DNA of 7,030 nt, from assembly GCA_964471945.1 (NCBI GenBank), contig CAYYIJ010000102.1, positions 1-7,030 of the forward strand. The letters run 5' to 3'. Within the stretch, counting starts at the first letter, position 1, and the number at the start of each line of letters is the position of its first letter. Made by a program: the position numbers and the translations under genes. Under the pieces are notes generated by a model. It was not told the origin of the DNA and did no database searches. It saw only the letters and a program-made list of their open reading frames with translations. This DNA is from JASEHD01 sp964471945 (GTDB taxonomy: Bacteria; Bacteroidota; Ignavibacteria; UBA10030; SZUA-254). Of this stretch, positions 4,833-7,030 are shown one piece after another.

Positions 4833-6635
4833 ATGAAATCAATACATTTTTTATCTATTCTTACAATAATAATTATCAGCTGCTCACCGATAGCTCATGA
4901 ATTCATTTCGAATGAAATAACTCAAGAAGAACTTAAGCAGCACATTCGATTTTTAGCCTCAGATGAACTGAAAGGAAGGAGAGCAGGTGAATCTGGTAAT
5001 ACTCAAGCCGCAGAATATATCGCAAATAAGTTCCAAGAATATGGACTTATTCCTGTTGGTGACGCTAAAACATACTACCAGAATTTTTCTTTTATTTCTG
5101 CAACAAAGATTGGTGAGCGGAATAAGCTTGCGATCACAATGAATGGAAAATCTTTTGAACCTTTAGTCGATAATCAATATAAACCCTTGTCATTTTCTGT
5201 TGATACTTCGCTTAGTACACAATTAGTTTTTGTTGGTTTCGGAATTTCAGCTCCAGAATCTCTTAACTATGACGATTACAAGGGAATTAATGTTAAAAAT
5301 AAAATTGTTATCGTTCTTCGTTACTCACCTGATACATCATCTGCGGATAGATTTGAAAAATATTCAACCTTAATGGCGAAGTTATTTACTGCTCGTGATA
5401 AAGGTGCCTCGGGTATAATCCTTGTTACAGCGCCTCCCGGTATGCGAGGTGAAAGTCTGACGTCATTTGAAGATCCTCGAGGAGGTACATCCGGAATAAC
5501 AGTTCTTAGTCTGAAATGGACTATTGTCGATTCGTTATTAAAGATGGCTGGAAAAAATCTTGATGAGATCAAACATCAAATAGAAACAACGATAGCACCA
5601 GCATCATTCGAATTGCCAAATACTACCATTGACCTTCAAACTCAGATAGTGAAGGTGTATGCAAAAACAGCAAACGTTATTGGTTTGCTCCAGGGTACAG
5701 ATTCAACATTGAAAAATGAGAACCTGATAATCGGCGCCCACTTCGATCACATAGGTATGGGTGGTGAAGGTTCGGGTTCGCTGAAACCTGATACGATTGC
5801 ACCGCATTATGGTGCTGACGACAATGCGTCAGGAACCGCGGGTCTTCTTGAACTCGCTCAATTATTTTCTAGTGAAAAAAAATTAAAACGAAGTCTTCTA
5901 TTCATCGCTTTCACGGCAGAAGAATTAGGTGTGCTTGGATCTGATTACTATGTTAAAAATCCGTTTGCTCCACTTACCCACACTATCTCAATGATTAATA
6001 TGGATATGATTGGAAGGATGAAAGATAGCATTTTGGTTGTCGAAGGAATGGGAACATCACCTAAGTTCGAAGAATTGGTCAAACGAAATAATTCTGATTC
6101 CTTAGTACTGCGTTTAAAATCTGATGGCTTTGGTCCAAGCGATCAAGCATCGTTTTATAAAAAAGATTTACCAGTAATGTTTTTCTTCACGAATCTTCAT
6201 TCTGATTACCATAAACCCTCCGATACTTGGGATAAAATAAATTATCCTGGTCAACAAAAAGTTTTACATCTCGCAGCACGGATAATAAAAGAACTTGCAA
6301 ACGAGGACGATAGGCCAGTATTCACTAAGGCAACTTCGACTATGCCAATGGGTGGTAATCGTCAAGGTGCAAGAGTGAGTTTAGGTATTATTCCAGATTT
6401 TGCAGGCGATACTCCGGGGATGAAAATATCAGGTTTCCGACCGGGCAGCCCTGCCGAGAAAGCTGGCTTAAAAGCTGATGATGTGATAATAAAATTTGGT
6501 GGTAAAGATGTTAAAAATATTTACGATTTTACACACCTTCTTGGAATATTTAAACCCGGAGATGAGGTTGAAGTTGTAGTTAAGAGAGGTAATGAGGAAG
6601 TTACATTGAAAGCAATATTGGAAGCGAAGAATTAA
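4833..6635 (+). CDS. M28 family zinc aminopeptidase lipoprotein with PA-like insert and C-terminal PDZ domain
   Basis: Predicted to hydrolyse peptides from the N-terminus outside the cytoplasm using two zinc ions. A lipobox IISC ends in Cys17, so it is probably membrane anchored. Next come the family's entry motif SDELKGRRAGESGN (43-56), a region resembling a protease-associated (PA) domain (about 128-240, with VFVGFGISAP and GASGIILV), and the catalytic M28 core (about 280-490). Predicted metal and catalytic residues are His303 and Asp305 in GAHFDH, Asp329/330 in GADDNASG, general base Glu363 and ligand Glu364 in FTAEELG, Asp391 in NMDMIG and His460 in DYHKPSDTW; all are present. A PDZ domain fills about 512-598 (SLGIIPDF, SPAEKAGLKADDVI, VVVKRG) and probably guides substrates or partners. 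The start is 16 nt after the small lipoprotein gene, with only a weak GGAA upstream, consistent with one operon. Exact substrate is unknown. Confidence 0.93.
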   Translation: MKSIHFLSILTIIIISCSPIAHEFISNEITQEELKQHIRFLASDELKGRRAGESGNTQAAEYIANKFQEYGLIPVGDAKTYYQNFSFISATKIGERNKLAITMNGKSFEPLVDNQYKPLSFSVDTSLSTQLVFVGFGISAPESLNYDDYKGINVKNKIVIVLRYSPDTSSADRFEKYSTLMAKLFTARDKGASGIILVTAPPGMRGESLTSFEDPRGGTSGITVLSLKWTIVDSLLKMAGKNLDEIKHQIETTIAPASFELPNTTIDLQTQIVKVYAKTANVIGLLQGTDSTLKNENLIIGAHFDHIGMGGEGSGSLKPDTIAPHYGADDNASGTAGLLELAQLFSSEKKLKRSLLFIAFTAEELGVLGSDYYVKNPFAPLTHTISMINMDMIGRMKDSILVVEGMGTSPKFEELVKRNNSDSLVLRLKSDGFGPSDQASFYKKDLPVMFFFTNLHSDYHKPSDTWDKINYPGQQKVLHLAARIIKELANEDDRPVFTKATSTMPMGGNRQGARVSLGIIPDFAGDTPGMKISGFRPGSPAEKAGLKADDVIIKFGGKDVKNIYDFTHLLGIFKPGDEVEVVVKRGNEEVTLKAILEAKN

Positions 6636-6671
6636 TTTTTTGTAAGAGGTTGTCCAATAAATACGAGAGAG

Positions 6672-6725
6672 TGTCATGTTGAATCCGCCTGAATGGGATT
6701 CCCCATGTCCCATGGTAAAATGACA
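6672..6725. repeat. Nested palindromic element (REP/MITE-like), 54 bp
   Basis: The outer arms TGTCATGTT (6672-6680) and AAAATGACA (6717-6725) match in 8 of 9 positions as an inverted repeat. Inside them ATGGGA (6693-6698) and TCCCAT (6708-6713) form a second perfect inverted repeat with a 9-nt loop; ATGGG/CCCAT also pair around ATTC as an alternative hairpin. It lies 36 nt after the M28 peptidase stop. It could end that transcript, but no T-run follows, so a small dispersed palindromic repeat is as likely. Confidence 0.45.
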
Positions 6726-6746
6726 ATTCTTTCGGTTTGTGATTAG

Positions 6747-6764
6747 GAATGAAGCGAAACATCT
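6747..6764 (+). repeat. Fragment of a common dispersed intergenic repeat (GAAGCGAAACATCT phrase)
   Basis: The phrase GAATGAAGCGAAACATCT resembles a very common intergenic repeat of environmental bacteria that reads roughly TGTCAT..GA..GAAGCGAAGCATCT. The TGTCATGTTGAA at 6672 looks like the other end of the same kind of unit, so 6672-6764 may be one interrupted or decayed copy. Resemblance is from memory; copy number needs the genome. Confidence 0.35.
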
Positions 6765-6771
6765 AGTATCT

Positions 6772-6849
6772 CATCAGGATAGGCTTATTAAAGTATTACG
6801 CCGCGAAAAAATTTCTACTATTTATGAAGCTAATCAATATCTTGATTAA
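6772..6849 (+). pseudogene. Transposase remnant (ISNCY-like), about 25 codons
   Basis: Bases 6772-6846 translate to a short protein-like stretch containing QDRLIKVLRREK, then ISTIYEANQYLD, and end at a TAA (6847-6849). The pattern QDRLxK...I...EAN.YL is what I recognise from the region after the catalytic core of ISNCY-type transposases. Nothing upstream in frame before 6772 looks like transposase: it reads through the repeat phrase to a stop at 6721, and no downstream frame clearly continues it. This is a decayed scrap of an insertion sequence, not a gene. The family assignment rests on a short motif only. Confidence 0.45.
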
Positions 6850-6903
6850 GCCAGAGGTTCACTCGTTACCGCCTATTTCTTTTGGTTTTTATTACTAAAC
6901 CTC

Positions 6904-6969
6904 TTAAGCTTAAGGCTTACAAGTATACTTATTTACATAACATTTCTAACTAATAAGCCTTAGGCTTAA
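6904..6969. repeat. 16-bp inverted repeat with 34-nt spacer, arms themselves self-complementary
   Basis: Left arm 6904-6919 (TTAAGCTTAAGGCTTA) and right arm 6954-6969 (TAAGCCTTAGGCTTAA) are reverse complements at 15 of 16 positions, and the odd position becomes a G-U pair in RNA. The right arm alone forms TAAGCC-TTA-GGCTTA, and the left begins with the palindrome TTAAGCTTAA. Nothing codes between the arms. It could be a terminator for a gene entering from the right edge, a recombination or insertion-element end, or a dispersed palindrome. The heptamer AGGCTTA also occurs at 6781-6787 by the transposase scrap. Confidence 0.5.
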
Positions 6970-7030
6970 TAGTTCTTAACGAAATTACCATCATTCAAAA
7001 TCGCAGAGTATTTTAAATGTTCGTTCATCG

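Larger units (their letters stand above)
6636..7030. other. Gene-free repeat-bearing spacer after the M28 peptidase
   Basis: This 395-bp stretch holds no intact gene on either strand. It contains the nested palindrome, the repeat-like phrase, the transposase remnant and the 16-bp inverted repeat listed separately; between about 6850 and 6903 and from 6970 to 7030 I see nothing clearly assignable. Such clustering of scraps is typical of a site that has taken repeated small insertions. Confidence 0.6.

Noticed and set aside
5321..5572. 83-codon minus-strand open frame inside the M28 gene
   Set aside because: Antisense to the PA-like region; no supporting signal.
6645..6661. GAGGTTGTCCAATAA-like sequence resembling an insertion-sequence end
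   Set aside because: It recalls terminal repeats of several IS families, but no inverted partner or intact transposase is in the window.
6468..6713. 81-codon minus-strand open frame at the end of the M28 gene
   Set aside because: It overlaps the PDZ domain and the palindromic repeat, and its composition is not protein-like.
6966..7030. Possible C-terminal coding tails on the minus strand (two frames) or a new plus-strand start at 7017
   Set aside because: Each is at most about 20 codons at the window edge, and they contradict one another; nothing decides between them.

Overview
The window comes from an AT-rich bacterial chromosome, most likely of the Bacteroidota/Chlorobiota (FCB) group and plausibly Ignavibacteria or a close relative. 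The main evidence is the C-terminal type IX secretion (T9SS) sorting domain of the first gene, with the phrase LEQNYPNPFNP that is typical of these lineages. Most genes also lack clear Shine-Dalgarno sequences, and two short-signal lipoproteins are encoded. Phylum is an inference; no rRNA or other marker gene is present.

Layout from left to right. (1) Bases 3-896 (+): the C-terminal part of a secreted, surface-sorted protein whose 5' end lies outside the window. Its linker carries four tandem 7-base repeats. (2) Bases 897-1060: an intergenic stretch with a perfect 14-bp inverted repeat, probably a terminator. (3) Bases 1061-1516 (+): a stand-alone response-regulator receiver protein with a basic tail. 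(4) Bases 3842-1537 (-): a compact three-gene operon for an ECF-type nickel/cobalt uptake transporter, in the order S component CbiM/NikM with fused PDGLE region, T component CbiQ/NikQ, and ATPase CbiO/NikO. (5) Bases 3843-3956: a 114-bp divergent promoter region with a candidate operator (8-bp arms, 14-bp spacer) and a weak sigma70-like promoter. (6) Bases 3957-6635 (+): a likely operon of an exported PrxQ/BCP-type peroxiredoxin, a small putative lipoprotein overlapping it by 4 nt (GTGA), and a 600-residue M28 zinc peptidase lipoprotein with a C-terminal PDZ domain. (7) Bases 6636-7030: about 395 bp with no intact gene, holding a nested palindrome, a repeat-like phrase, a short transposase remnant and a 16-bp inverted repeat.

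How the parts fit: NikM/CbiM binds the metal ion through its Met1-His2 N-terminus and His67, CbiQ couples it to the CbiO ATPase, and ATP hydrolysis drives uptake. The dyad ahead of cbiM resembles a metal-responsive repressor site in geometry. The divergent operon encodes cell-envelope functions (peroxide reduction, unknown lipoprotein, peptide hydrolysis) with no proven link to metal uptake. I see no new defence system, CRISPR array, RNA gene or intact mobile element. The less explained items are the small GGCW/SICM lipoprotein, the repeat elements at both ends, and the candidate operator.
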